A DNA stretch of 64,000 nt from Bog-473 sp963834405 (GTDB lineage Bacteria > Actinomycetota > Acidimicrobiia > Acidimicrobiales > RAAP-2). The position numbers and the translations under genes are program-made. Shown here one piece after another: positions 1 through 8,157 of this stretch. The notes below the pieces were generated by a model. That model made no database searches and had not been told where the DNA came from. It saw nothing but the letters and a program-made list of their open reading frames with translations. The first letter of the stretch is position 1. Every line of letters starts with the position of its first letter. The stretch is from assembly GCA_963834405.1 (NCBI GenBank), contig CAWIBX010000005.1:1-64000 (forward strand). Reading direction: 5' to 3'.

Positions 1-68
1 TGCTGAGTTCATGGGGCGGGGAGGAATCAGCGATCGGCACTTGACCTCAACCTTACCTAGGTTCTAGG

Positions 69-506
69 GTGCACGGCATGTCCTTCACCGCAGCTGAAGC
101 CCAGTTCCTCACCCGCCTCCAGCGCGGGCACCTCGCCACCGTGGCGCGGAATGGGAGCCCCCAGGTCAAGCCGGTCGGGTTCACCTACAACGCTGACCTC
201 GGCACGATCGACATCGCGGGGTTCAACATGGGACAGAGCGCCAAGTACCGCAACGTGCAGACGAGCCCGAACGTGGCTTTCGTCGTCGACGAGGTTACGG
301 AGCCCACCATGGAGGGTGCGCACTTCCTCGAGATTCGCGGGGCGGCCGAGACCGCTCTCGGAGCCCAGGACCCGACCGGGCACCTGGCGCCGGAGATCAT
401 CCGGATCCACCCTCGCCGGATCATCTCCTTCAATGTGGACCCTGAGCAGCCAGGCTTTTCGACGCGCGACGTGGCCGCAGCTCAGGGCGAGACCGAGGTG
501 GCCTGA
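69..506 (+). CDS. PPOX-class F420/FMN-dependent oxidoreductase
   Basis: A 145-residue protein of the pyridoxamine-5'-phosphate-oxidase-like split beta-barrel fold. The opening stretch around residues 15-40 (LATVARNGSPQVKPVGF, then YN) is the usual first strands and phosphate-binding loop of actinobacterial PPOX proteins that use F420 or FMN. Members reduce small conjugated substrates; the substrate here cannot be read from sequence. The GTG at 69 starts the frame and an in-frame ATG at 78 is an equally good start. The next gene begins 2 bp after the stop, so the two are probably co-transcribed. Length is normal for the family. The family call is good; F420 rather than FMN is inferred from actinobacterial context. 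Confidence 0.8.
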   Translation: MHGMSFTAAEAQFLTRLQRGHLATVARNGSPQVKPVGFTYNADLGTIDIAGFNMGQSAKYRNVQTSPNVAFVVDEVTEPTMEGAHFLEIRGAAETALGAQDPTGHLAPEIIRIHPRRIISFNVDPEQPGFSTRDVAAAQGETEVA

Positions 507-508
507 GA

Positions 509-1491
509 GTGCGCGCCATCGAGGTCAGCCGCTTCGGAGGACCCGAGGTGCTCGAGCTGCGAGCGCTGCCAGATCCCGCGCCCGGGCCAGGCCAGGTTCT
601 CGTGGCCACGGCAGCGAGTGATGTGCTCTTCGTCGACACGATGATCCGCTCGGGGAGGGGGGCGGACTACTTTCCGATCAGGCCGCCCTACATCCCCGGA
701 AGCGGTGTCGGGGGCACCATCACCGCTGTCGGGGAAGGTGTCGAGAGTGGCCGGGTGGGCGAGACCGTGGTGGCGCACACGGGTGGAGCTGGCGGTCAGG
801 GGGGTTACTCCGAGCTTGCGGTGGCGGACCTCGAGGCCTGTGCGCGCATCCCCGACGGCGTCGAGCTTCTCGACGCGACGGCAGTGCTGCACGACGGCAC
901 CACCGCGCTGCGCGTCATGGAGGTCACGGGCGTGCGAGCAGGGGAGTGGGTGCTCGTGCTCGGCGCGGCGGGCGGGATGGGGATCCTTCTCGTCCAGCTG
1001 CTGGCGAATCGCGGCGCGCACGTCGTCGGTGCGGTACGGGGACGGACGAAGCAGGAGGTGGTCTCTGGTGCCGGCGCCGATGTCGCGGTCGACTACGCGC
1101 ACCGGACTGGGCAGACCAAGTGCTCTCAGCAGCGGGTGGTCACCGGCCCATGGTCGTCCTTGACGGCGTCGGGGGCACCCTGGGCAGCGAGGCGTTCGAG
1201 CTGATCAGCGACGGAGGTCGGTTCTCCGCCCACGGGTCGCCCAGCGGCTCGTTTGCTCGCATCGACGGCGACGCTGCACGGCAGCGCGAGATCTCTCTCA
1301 CGAGCATCGCCGACCTTCAGTACCGGGATGGCGACCGGTCCAGACTTTTGCTGACGATCCTCGAAGAGCTGCGCCACGGGCGTGTTGCGCCACTGGTCGG
1401 ACAGACATTCCCTCTCGCTCACGCCGAGAAGGCACATCTCGCCATCGAGGCGAGAGAGACTGTCGCCAAGTCGCTTCTCCTGCCGGGATGA
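509..1491 (+). pseudogene. Zinc-free alcohol dehydrogenase/quinone oxidoreductase, frameshifted
   Basis: This is an MDR-superfamily quinone-oxidoreductase-like gene split between two frames. The first frame (GTG at 509) encodes the GroES-like domain and the NADPH-binding turn (LGAAGGMGILLVQLL, about residues 150-165), up to VDYA near 1100. The second frame continues from about 1100 (PDWADQVL, then VVLDGVGG) to a stop at 1491 and ends KSLLLPG, as QOR proteins do. Joined, the two give about 326 residues, the usual length. The shift equals one missing base around 1095-1105. There is no structural zinc lobe. The gene is either an inactivated copy or carries a sequencing error. It lies directly behind the PPOX gene. 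Confidence 0.78.
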
Positions 1492-1520
1492 CTTGGAGAG
1501 AGCGAGCCTGCCGATCGGAC

Positions 1521-1631
1521 ATCAGTACAGCGCTGATGGCGCGGCCGTCGTACATCGCGGCGGTCGCCGGCCTCTACCCTTCGATGCGGGCCGCCCAGCT
1601 TTCGCCGACCGAGGCGTTGCGCACGGTGTGA
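1521..1631 (+). pseudogene. 3' relic of an FtsX/MacB-family ABC permease
   Basis: About 35 codons in one frame, ending at TGA 1629-1631, read as the extreme C-terminus of a MacB-type permease. They include the last membrane segment and the tail AGLYPSMRAAQLSPTEALRTV. The intact permease at 6621-7832 ends in the closely similar AGLLPALRAARMSPTQALWTV. Nothing upstream in this frame extends the permease, and the preceding sequence is the end of the quinone oxidoreductase. This is a leftover of a second permease copy on the other side of the two-component genes. It is too short to function. Confidence 0.6.
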
Positions 1632-1748
1632 GTGCCCGGAACGCTCTCGGCGATCGTGACCCGCGGTCGAGGGATACCGGCCAGCTCGACGTCAACCCAG
1701 TCGCCCGCCTGTGCCCGATCCTCGCGCGAGAACCGGCTGCGGCTGTCC

Positions 1749-3077
1749 TCACGTCTCGATCGGCGAGCTGCTGGCTCTTCGAACGCGCTGAATTTCTGCT
1801 GCGGCCGATACGGCAGTATCTCGATGATCCTTCTCGCCGACGGGCGAGAGCGGAAAGAAGATCTGTACGACGAGCCCACCGCTGGGGCGGAGTCGTATCT
1901 TCATGCCGGCGTCGTGGGCGGTGACGACCGCACGGACGATCGAGAGCCCGAGTCCGTGGCCGCCAGGGTGGGTCGTACGATCGTTGCCGAGGCGCTGGAA
2001 CGGCTGGAACAGCCGGTCGACGTCGTCTCGTGACACCGAGAGGCCCGAGTTGGCCACGGTGAGCACAGCCGATCCGTCGTGGCATTCGGTCCGGACGTCG
2101 ATGGATCCTCCGGGGATGTTGTAACGAACGGCGTTTTCGATCAAGTTGGCGACCATCCGCTCGACCAGGGCGGCGTTGCCGGTGACGAGGGTCGTTTCGA
2201 GCGAGGACGTCACCTGCAGGTCGAGTAGAGCGATTTCAGGGCGTAGTGTCGGAAGCGCCCGTGCTGCGACAGTGCCCAGGTCGACTTGCTCGCGCCGGTC
2301 GAGACCGCGTTCGCTGTTTGCAAGGGTCAGCAGGGCTTCGATCAGGCGCTCTTGCTGTTCGCCTGATGCCAAGAGCTCTTCGAGGGTGGTACGGAGGTCC
2401 TCGGGAGACGCGTCGCTATCTGCGAGAGCGACTTCAAGGAGAGCCCGGTCGTAGGTCAGCGGAGTCCGCAGCTCGTGGGAGGCGTTGGCAACGAAGTGCC
2501 GTTGGGCTTGGAAGGCATCGTCGAGTCGGGCCAGCAGGCCGTCGATGGTGTCGGCGAGGTGCTTCACCTCGTCATTCGGTCCGCAGAGGGCGAGCCTCTC
2601 GTGGAGGTTCCGTTCGGTGATCTGTTGGGTTGCGGCCGCCATCGTCCGCAGGGGCCGGAGCACCCGCCCCGCCACCAGCCAGCCGAGGACGATCGCCAGC
2701 ACCGCCATAACGCCCAGCGCAATGGCGGACTGGGTGACGAGCTGATGGAGGTCGTGAGCGTGCTGGGCCGTTGTTTGCGCTGCGATCTGCCGGGCGACCT
2801 GTAACTGTTGGAGCGTGGCGGTGCCGGTCTTGAGTTGCGGACCGTGAGTCGACGAGCCGACCTGTGAACCTCTGACGGCGACCCGCTCTCCGTTCCTGTC
2901 GACGAACAGCGCGGTCGTGGTGGCGTGATCCACGAGTACGTAGGTGACGGCGAGCAATGCGATGCCGGCCACGAGGAAGAGGCCGCCATAGAGGACGGTG
3001 AGCCGGAAACGCATGCTGCGCCCGGACAGCAGGAGCCGGGAGCGGGCCGTGGTGAACGTGTCGGTCGCACGCCCCAT
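1749..3077 (-). CDS. Sensor histidine kinase (first two-component system)
   Basis: A membrane sensor kinase of 442 residues. A transmembrane helix lies at about 25-50, a short extracytoplasmic loop at 51-112, and a second helix at about 115-137. A HAMP linker follows (RPLRTMAAATQQITERNL). The HisKA box NASHELRTPL has phospho-acceptor His201, and the ATPase part has the N box (NLIENAVRYN) and G box (GHGLGLSIV). It should autophosphorylate on His201 and pass phosphate to the regulator encoded 3 bp upstream. About 20 residues after the ATPase domain form a charged tail without recognisable function. It is clearly paralogous to the kinase at 38422-39702, most strikingly in the HAMP-HisKA block. 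The signal sensed is unknown. Confidence 0.93.
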   Translation of the reverse strand: MGRATDTFTTARSRLLLSGRSMRFRLTVLYGGLFLVAGIALLAVTYVLVDHATTTALFVDRNGERVAVRGSQVGSSTHGPQLKTGTATLQQLQVARQIAAQTTAQHAHDLHQLVTQSAIALGVMAVLAIVLGWLVAGRVLRPLRTMAAATQQITERNLHERLALCGPNDEVKHLADTIDGLLARLDDAFQAQRHFVANASHELRTPLTYDRALLEVALADSDASPEDLRTTLEELLASGEQQERLIEALLTLANSERGLDRREQVDLGTVAARALPTLRPEIALLDLQVTSSLETTLVTGNAALVERMVANLIENAVRYNIPGGSIDVRTECHDGSAVLTVANSGLSVSRDDVDRLFQPFQRLGNDRTTHPGGHGLGLSIVRAVVTAHDAGMKIRLRPSGGLVVQIFFPLSPVGEKDHRDTAVSAAAEIQRVRRASSSPIET

Positions 3078-3080
3078 GGC

Positions 3081-3734
3081 TCAGATCCGATAGCCGCCGT
3101 CGGGCACCGTCTCGATCACCGGTGGGTCCCCGAGTTTGGCCCGTAGACGACTGACGGTCATCTTGACGGTCTGGGTGAACGGGTCGGCCATCTCGTCCCA
3201 TACTCCTTCGAGCAGCTCGCCGACGCTGAGAACCCTTCCTTGCGCCGCGAGCAGGCGCTCGAGGACGCCGAGCTCTTTCGGACTGAGCCCGAGGTCCTTG
3301 CCAGCCCGAGTGGCGACTCGTCGTGCCGGGTCAAGGGTGAGATCGCCGTGCACGAGTACGGGTGGAATCGACGGCGTGGAGCGCCTCCCGAGTGCTTGGA
3401 CCCGGGCGACGAGCTCTGCAAACGCGAACGGTTTTGGCAAGTAGTCGTCTGCGCCGAGAGCGAGACCCTCGACCCGCTCGTCGACCGCACCCGCTGCGGT
3501 CAGCATGAGTACCCGGCTCTGACGTTGGTCGGTGACGACGGCCCGGCACACGTCGTCGCCATGCACGCCAGGCAGATCCCGGTCGAGCACGACCACGTCG
3601 TAGTCGGTAGCGGCGAGATGACCAAGGGCGTCTTGGCCATCGAAGACCACGTCGACGGCCATACCTGCCCGCCGGAGCCCTTTCGCGACCGTCGTGGCGA
3701 GCTTGGCGTGGTCTTCGACCAGCAGCACCCTCAT
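3081..3734 (-). CDS. OmpR/PhoB-family response regulator
   Basis: A receiver domain of about 120 residues has phospho-acceptor Asp51 in VVVLDRDLPG, with acidic residues near the N-terminus (VEDH) and the conserved KPF lysine turn. It is followed by a winged-helix DNA-binding domain (LSPKELGVLERLL, then TVKMTVSRLRAKLG and IETVPDGGYRI). Length of 217 residues is standard. The kinase start lies 3 bp downstream of its stop, so the pair is one operon, regulator first. It is divergent from the lipoprotein/adaptor/ABC operon at 3938. The 203-bp gap carries symmetric GTAAC/GTTAC boxes at 3843-3879, which it most likely binds to control both directions. Confidence 0.94.
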   Translation of the reverse strand: MRVLLVEDHAKLATTVAKGLRRAGMAVDVVFDGQDALGHLAATDYDVVVLDRDLPGVHGDDVCRAVVTDQRQSRVLMLTAAGAVDERVEGLALGADDYLPKPFAFAELVARVQALGRRSTPSIPPVLVHGDLTLDPARRVATRAGKDLGLSPKELGVLERLLAAQGRVLSVGELLEGVWDEMADPFTQTVKMTVSRLRAKLGDPPVIETVPDGGYRI

Positions 3735-3842
3735 GAGACTTCCTCCTCCGAATGGGGGCGTCCTCGATTGTCGCTCGTGACCGGGGCGGGCTTGGCGCGG
3801 CGCTGAGCTGGGATTTCGTGGATCCCAGAGTGCCCGGCGGGC

Positions 3843-3879
3843 GGTAACAGGCCGGTAACAGCGTTACATGCCTGTTACC
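3843..3879. promoter_or_regulatory. Symmetric operator, probable response-regulator binding site
   Basis: Two direct GGTAACAG boxes begin at 3843 and 3854, 11 bp apart. They are followed by GTTAC at 3863-3867 and 3874-3878, also 11 bp apart. All four pentamers are symmetric about position 3861. OmpR/PhoB-type regulators bind as dimers to direct repeats spaced 11 bp, so this fits the adjacent regulator gene. It sits 59 bp upstream of the lipoprotein start and 109 bp upstream of the regulator start. Sequence pattern is seen directly; the binding protein is inferred. Confidence 0.65.
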
Positions 3880-3937
3880 GCCTCCGTCGTAGAACGCCTC
3901 CATTGAGGAACGCCGATCAACAGGAGGCCACGGCGAC

Positions 3938-4516
3938 ATGGAGCACAGACCGCATCAACCCTTGACCGACCTTCCGAGGCGGGGGCGATGGAGAATGCTG
4001 CGGGTAACGGGCCTCTTCGCCGCGTTGCTCGTGGGCCTGGCCGTCATTCTGGCCGCTTGCGGCGGCAGCTCCGATCCGGGTGCTGCAAAGTCCACGTCAA
4101 CCTCGTCGTCTGGGGGCTCGGGCTCCTCGAGCTCCTCGCAGAGCGGTACGGTCGCCTTCGCCCAGTGCGTCCGCGCGCACGGAGTGCCCGACTTCCCCGA
4201 TCCTCAGAACGGGCACTTCCTGATCAGCGGGAGCGACGAGAACAACCCGAACTTCCAGTCCGCGGTCCAAGCCTGCCAGCACCTGCTACCTGGCGGGTCG
4301 GCCACCAACGGTGGCGGCGGGGGATCGAACAGCTCGGCCGAGCTGGCGTTCGCCCACTGCATGCAAACCCATGGTGTGCCGAACTTCCCCGACCCCTCCA
4401 GCAACGGAGCACTGTCGGTTCCACAGGGTGTCGACTCGAACTCGCCGCAGTTCCAGTCGGCGTTCCAGGCGTGCAGCTCGCTGCTTCCCAATAACGGCGC
4501 CGGCCTCGGAGGCTGA
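3938..4516 (+). CDS. Secreted lipoprotein with duplicated two-cysteine module
   Basis: A 192-residue predicted lipoprotein. A basic N-terminus and hydrophobic segment (about 21-40) end in the lipobox LAAC with Cys41, followed by a Ser/Gly-rich linker to about residue 70. Then come two homologous modules: AFAQCVRAHGVPDFPDP ending in VQACQHLLP (Cys77, Cys113), and AFAHCMQTHGVPNFPDP ending in FQACSSLLP (Cys141, Cys179). Each probably holds one disulfide outside the cell. It is the first gene of a four-gene operon with a MacA-like adaptor, ATPase and permease, so it may be a substrate-binding or accessory subunit of that exporter. I know of no assigned function for the module. The start could also be the ATG 19 codons in. 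Confidence 0.75.
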   Translation: MEHRPHQPLTDLPRRGRWRMLRVTGLFAALLVGLAVILAACGGSSDPGAAKSTSTSSSGGSGSSSSSQSGTVAFAQCVRAHGVPDFPDPQNGHFLISGSDENNPNFQSAVQACQHLLPGGSATNGGGGGSNSSAELAFAHCMQTHGVPNFPDPSSNGALSVPQGVDSNSPQFQSAFQACSSLLPNNGAGLGG

Positions 4517-4519
4517 GCC

Positions 4520-5794
4520 TTGAGCGACACCCTCTCCGAGACGACGGCCGAAGTTCCTTCGTTGGCGGTGCGTCCAAGCAGCCTCCGACCCCGGCGGCGC
4601 CGCAGAGTGATCGCCATCGGCGTGGTCGTCGCGCTGGCCGGGATCGCGGCGGGGCTGTTGGTCACCGACCCCTTTGCCGGCACCAAAGCCGCTGCGCCGG
4701 CCGCGTCCGATCCGACCTCGCTGGCGACGGTCACCCGCCAGTCGCTGTCGTCGCAGACCCAGGTGAACGCCACGTTGGGCTACAGCGGCACTTACTCCGT
4801 CGTGGTCCCCTCGGTTGGAGCCGCCTCGCAGAGTGTCTCCAACCAGGGGGGAAGCGGTGGTCAGCAAGCGTCAGGCCAGGCGACAGGAACCTTCACCGCC
4901 CTCCCGTCGGCCGGCCAGGTCGTGAGCCAGGGGCAGCCGCTCTACTCGGTGACCCTCACCCCAGTGGTGCTGTTGTACGGCTCAACGCCGGCTTCGCGGA
5001 CACTGTCGGTAGGGCTGAGCGGCGCCGACGTCCAGCAGCTCAACGCCGACTTGGTCGAGCTCGCTGACGCGTCGAAGACGGACCTCGACCCGAGCTCGGA
5101 CTACTTCTCCGCCGCCACGGCGACCGGGGTCGACAAGCTCCAAGCCCACCTCGGGGTCACCCAGACGGGCAGCCTCACCCCCGCCCAGGTGGTCTTCCTG
5201 CCCACCGCCACACGAGTGACCAGCGTCTCGGCCACACTCGGGGCGCCCGCCCAGCCCGGCGCGACCGTCGTGCAGGCCACCTCGACCACGCGGGCGGTGA
5301 TAGCCCAGCTCGACGCCGCAGAGCAGTCCGAGGTCAGCGTCGGCGACAAGGTGACGATCACCTTGCCCAACAACCAGACCACTCCCGGAGTGGTGAGCAC
5401 GGTCGGCGCGGTGGCCACGACACCGTCCTCCGGTGGATCAGGCGCCAGTGGGTCGTCGGGGAGTGGAACGTCGGGCGGCTCCAGCGGCTCGGGCAGCACG
5501 CCGACCATCGAGGTGGACATCACCCCCACCGATCCGGCGGCGACGGGAGCCCTCGATCAGGCTCCGGTGACCGTCACCGTCACGACCGGCACCGTGAACG
5601 ACGCTCTCGTCGTCCCGATCGATGCGCTGCTCGCTCTGTCGGCTGGGCGCTTCGCCGTCGAGGTCGTCGGTGCTGGCGGCGTCCACCATCTGCTGCCGGT
5701 AACGCTCGGCTTGTTCGACGACGCCGACGGGTTGGTCCAAGTCACTGCGTCGGGGTTGTCGGCTGGTGACAGTGTCGTGGTGCCCAAGCTATGA
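4520..5794 (+). CDS. MacA/HlyD-like periplasmic adaptor with peptidoglycan-binding-like insert
   Basis: A 424-residue membrane-fusion/adaptor-type protein starting at TTG 4520, 3 bp after the lipoprotein stop. One transmembrane helix lies at about 30-50. It is followed by beta-rich barrel-sandwich segments and, around residues 160-225, a region like the PG_binding_1 fold (LSVGLSGADVQQL, then GVDKLQAHLGVTQTGSLT). A Gly/Ser-rich linker at about 310-330 precedes a final beta domain. Actinobacterial adaptors of this layout work with MacB-type ABC exporters and may contact peptidoglycan, as there is no outer membrane. Its stop overlaps the ATPase start (ATGA), indicating coupled translation. Confidence 0.8.
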   Translation: MSDTLSETTAEVPSLAVRPSSLRPRRRRRVIAIGVVVALAGIAAGLLVTDPFAGTKAAAPAASDPTSLATVTRQSLSSQTQVNATLGYSGTYSVVVPSVGAASQSVSNQGGSGGQQASGQATGTFTALPSAGQVVSQGQPLYSVTLTPVVLLYGSTPASRTLSVGLSGADVQQLNADLVELADASKTDLDPSSDYFSAATATGVDKLQAHLGVTQTGSLTPAQVVFLPTATRVTSVSATLGAPAQPGATVVQATSTTRAVIAQLDAAEQSEVSVGDKVTITLPNNQTTPGVVSTVGAVATTPSSGGSGASGSSGSGTSGGSSGSGSTPTIEVDITPTDPAATGALDQAPVTVTVTTGTVNDALVVPIDALLALSAGRFAVEVVGAGGVHHLLPVTLGLFDDADGLVQVTASGLSAGDSVVVPKL

Positions 5795-6624
5795 CTCCGG
5801 CGAGCCAGACCCGTGCGACCGCGAGCCTCTCCCCACCCTCGGAGCTCACCTCTTTCGGTGGCGGCGGCGCTCCGCCGGTGCTCCAGCTCGACCACGTGAC
5901 CAAGGTGTACCCGACCTCTCCGCCCGTCGAGGCGCTTCGAGGAGTGAGCCTTACGATCCAGCGCGGCGAACTGGTCGGTGTCGTCGGACCCTCGGGGTCG
6001 GGAAAGACCACCTTGCTGCACCTCATGGGCACTCTCGATCGCCCCAGCTCGGGCACGGTTCGCCTGATTGGCCTCGACGTTGCCACGATGGCCGACGCCG
6101 ATCTCGCCGCGTTGCGGGCCAACAGGATCGGCTTCGTGTTTCAGCAGTTCTTCCTAGCCGAACACCAGCCGATCCTCGACAACGTCGCCGATGGGCTCCT
6201 CTACTCCGGTGTCCGTCAGGCCGAGCGGCGGGAGCGGGCCTGCGAGGCGCTCGACCTCGTAGACCTCGGTTCTCGCCTTTGGGCACGACCGACGCAGTTG
6301 TCCGGAGGACAACGCCAACGCGTGGCCATCGCCCGCGCCCTCGTCGGCGAGCCGGCCATCGTTCTGGCGGACGAGCCCACGGGCAACCTCGACCAGGCCA
6401 CCGGCCAGGCCATCTTGTCCCTCCTCGCCCAGCTCCACGAGCGCGGCGTCACCATCGTCCTCATCACTCACGACCGCGGCATCGCTGAGCGCATGGCGCG
6501 CCAGGTCGAGATGCTCGACGGGCGGATCGTGTCTGACACGCCGACCGCGGCGACCCTGAAACCAGCAACGCTCAACGCCACTGCCCCGAGCAGCCATCCA
6601 GACAAGACCCCCCACGCCATGTGA
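5791..6624 (+). CDS. MacB-type ABC transporter ATPase
   Basis: A 277-residue nucleotide-binding subunit. Walker A is GPSGSGKT (residues about 66-73), with the Q-loop at FVFQQFF. The signature is LSGGQRQRVAIARAL, Walker B is IVLADEPTGNLD, and the switch histidine is in LITHD. The LolD/MacB subfamily is supported by the NLD after Walker B and by the FtsX-fold permease directly downstream. It should hydrolyse ATP to drive mechanotransmission through the permease and adaptor rather than classical transport. It overlaps the adaptor by 4 bp and the permease start by 4 bp. The first 30 residues are an unstructured extension. Confidence 0.95.
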   Translation: MTPASQTRATASLSPPSELTSFGGGGAPPVLQLDHVTKVYPTSPPVEALRGVSLTIQRGELVGVVGPSGSGKTTLLHLMGTLDRPSSGTVRLIGLDVATMADADLAALRANRIGFVFQQFFLAEHQPILDNVADGLLYSGVRQAERRERACEALDLVDLGSRLWARPTQLSGGQRQRVAIARALVGEPAIVLADEPTGNLDQATGQAILSLLAQLHERGVTIVLITHDRGIAERMARQVEMLDGRIVSDTPTAATLKPATLNATAPSSHPDKTPHAM

Positions 6625-7832
6625 TGACGGCCACACCCGTCATCGCCCGAAGAAACCTGCGACCGCTAGACCTCGGCCGGCTGGCATCAGTCGGTTTGCG
6701 CACCCGCAAGCTCCGCGCTGGCCTGTCCGCGCTGGGCATCGCCATCGGAGTAGCGGCCATCGTCGCCGTCCTCGGCCTATCCTCATCTTCGCAGGCGGGC
6801 CTCCTGTCCGAAATCGACCAACTCGGCACCAACATGCTCACCGTCCAAAACGGCCAGACGCTCTTCGGCGAACCCGCCGAACTGCCGAAGACCGCCCCCG
6901 CCATGATCGGACGCATCGCCGGGGTCACCGCCGTCCAATCCACCGCCTACGTCCCGAACATCGACGCTTTCCGCAGTCAGCTCATCCCGTCCATCGACAC
7001 CAACGCCCTCAGCGTCCAAGCAGCAAGCCTCGGCCTCCTCCACGCCACCGGAGACACCCTGGCGCATGGCAGCTTCCTCAACGCGGCCACTGCCACCGAG
7101 CCCGTCGCCGTGCTGGGTGCGCTCGCCGCGCAACGGCTCGGGATCGACCGCGTCTACCCGGGAGAGCGCATCTTGGTCGGCAACCAATGGTTCTATGTGG
7201 CCGGAATCCTCACCCCGGCCGTCCTTGCCCCCCGCATCGACGCCTCCGTGCTCGTCGGGTACCCCGCGGCCAAGACGTACCTCGGCTCCGATGGTCATCC
7301 CTCCACCATCTACGTGCGAGCGCAGACCGACAGCGTCGATGCGGTCCAGGCCCTCCTGGCGTCCACCGCAAATCCGGAGGGTCCGAGCCAGGTCAACGTC
7401 AGCCAACCCTCACAGGCCCTCGTTGCCAGGGCCGACGCACAGAGTGCCCTCAACGATCTTTTTCTCGGGTTGGGCGCGGTGGCACTGCTCGTCGGAGCCG
7501 TGGGTGTGGCCAACATCATGATCATCTCCGTCCTCGAACGACGCTCAGAGATCGGGCTGCGCCGCGCCCTCGGTGCGACCAAAGGCCATATCCGGGTCCA
7601 GTTCCTCTCCGAAGCGATCCTCCTCTCCATCCTGGGCGGCGCAGTCGGGGTCATCCTTGGCATTCTGTCTACCGCTGTCTACGCCCACACCAAAGGCTGG
7701 GCCACCGTCATCCCTATCGAAGCCTGGGCCGGCGGCTTCGCAGCCACCCTCATCATCGGTGCAGCAGCAGGCCTGCTCCCCGCTCTACGCGCCGCCCGCA
7801 TGTCACCCACCCAAGCCCTATGGACCGTGTGA
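6621..7832 (+). CDS. MacB/FtsX-family ABC permease
   Basis: A 403-residue permease with the MacB topology. One N-terminal helix (about 33-55, RKLRAGLSALGIAIGVAAIV) is followed by a large extracytoplasmic domain (about 60-270). Three C-terminal helices follow, the first starting GAVALLVGAVGVANIMIISV with the typical ERRSEIGLRRALGAT coupling loop. The tail is LPALRAARMSPTQALWTV. The start may be GTG 6621 or ATG 6624, both overlapping the ATPase stop. With the adaptor and lipoprotein it forms an exporter or cell-envelope stress pump, probably under the divergent two-component system. Substrate unknown. Confidence 0.92.
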   Translation: MMTATPVIARRNLRPLDLGRLASVGLRTRKLRAGLSALGIAIGVAAIVAVLGLSSSSQAGLLSEIDQLGTNMLTVQNGQTLFGEPAELPKTAPAMIGRIAGVTAVQSTAYVPNIDAFRSQLIPSIDTNALSVQAASLGLLHATGDTLAHGSFLNAATATEPVAVLGALAAQRLGIDRVYPGERILVGNQWFYVAGILTPAVLAPRIDASVLVGYPAAKTYLGSDGHPSTIYVRAQTDSVDAVQALLASTANPEGPSQVNVSQPSQALVARADAQSALNDLFLGLGAVALLVGAVGVANIMIISVLERRSEIGLRRALGATKGHIRVQFLSEAILLSILGGAVGVILGILSTAVYAHTKGWATVIPIEAWAGGFAATLIIGAAAGLLPALRAARMSPTQALWTV

Positions 7833-8157
7833 AACCTACGGCACATCCGCACCGACTCTTCCAGGGATCCTTGCGGAGCCACTGGACAGTGCTCCGGCGA
7901 TGGACTGCTGCAGGTGACGAGCCTGAAGGTCACGAGATGATTCACAATGGCCACGGGTTTTCTCGGGCGACGCTCTCTCCGGTAGCTGGCTACATTGAGC
8001 AGGCACTTGCCCTATTGCCCTGCACATGCACGGCGCCAATGACCGGCGGCGCCACCATCGGGCCAAGAACCCGAAGGGGCGGTCATAGTCATTGACGCAC
8101 GCTTGCCGGCGCTAAAGGCGGGCCTGTCTAGCTGTAAAGACGATGCCACGGCCCCGC
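7833..8157. other. Intergenic gap, no feature identified
   Basis: The 325 bp between the permease stop and the convergent TetR gene contain no open frame with coding character, no tRNA and no clear hairpin followed by a T-run. I see nothing further in it. Confidence 0.5.
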
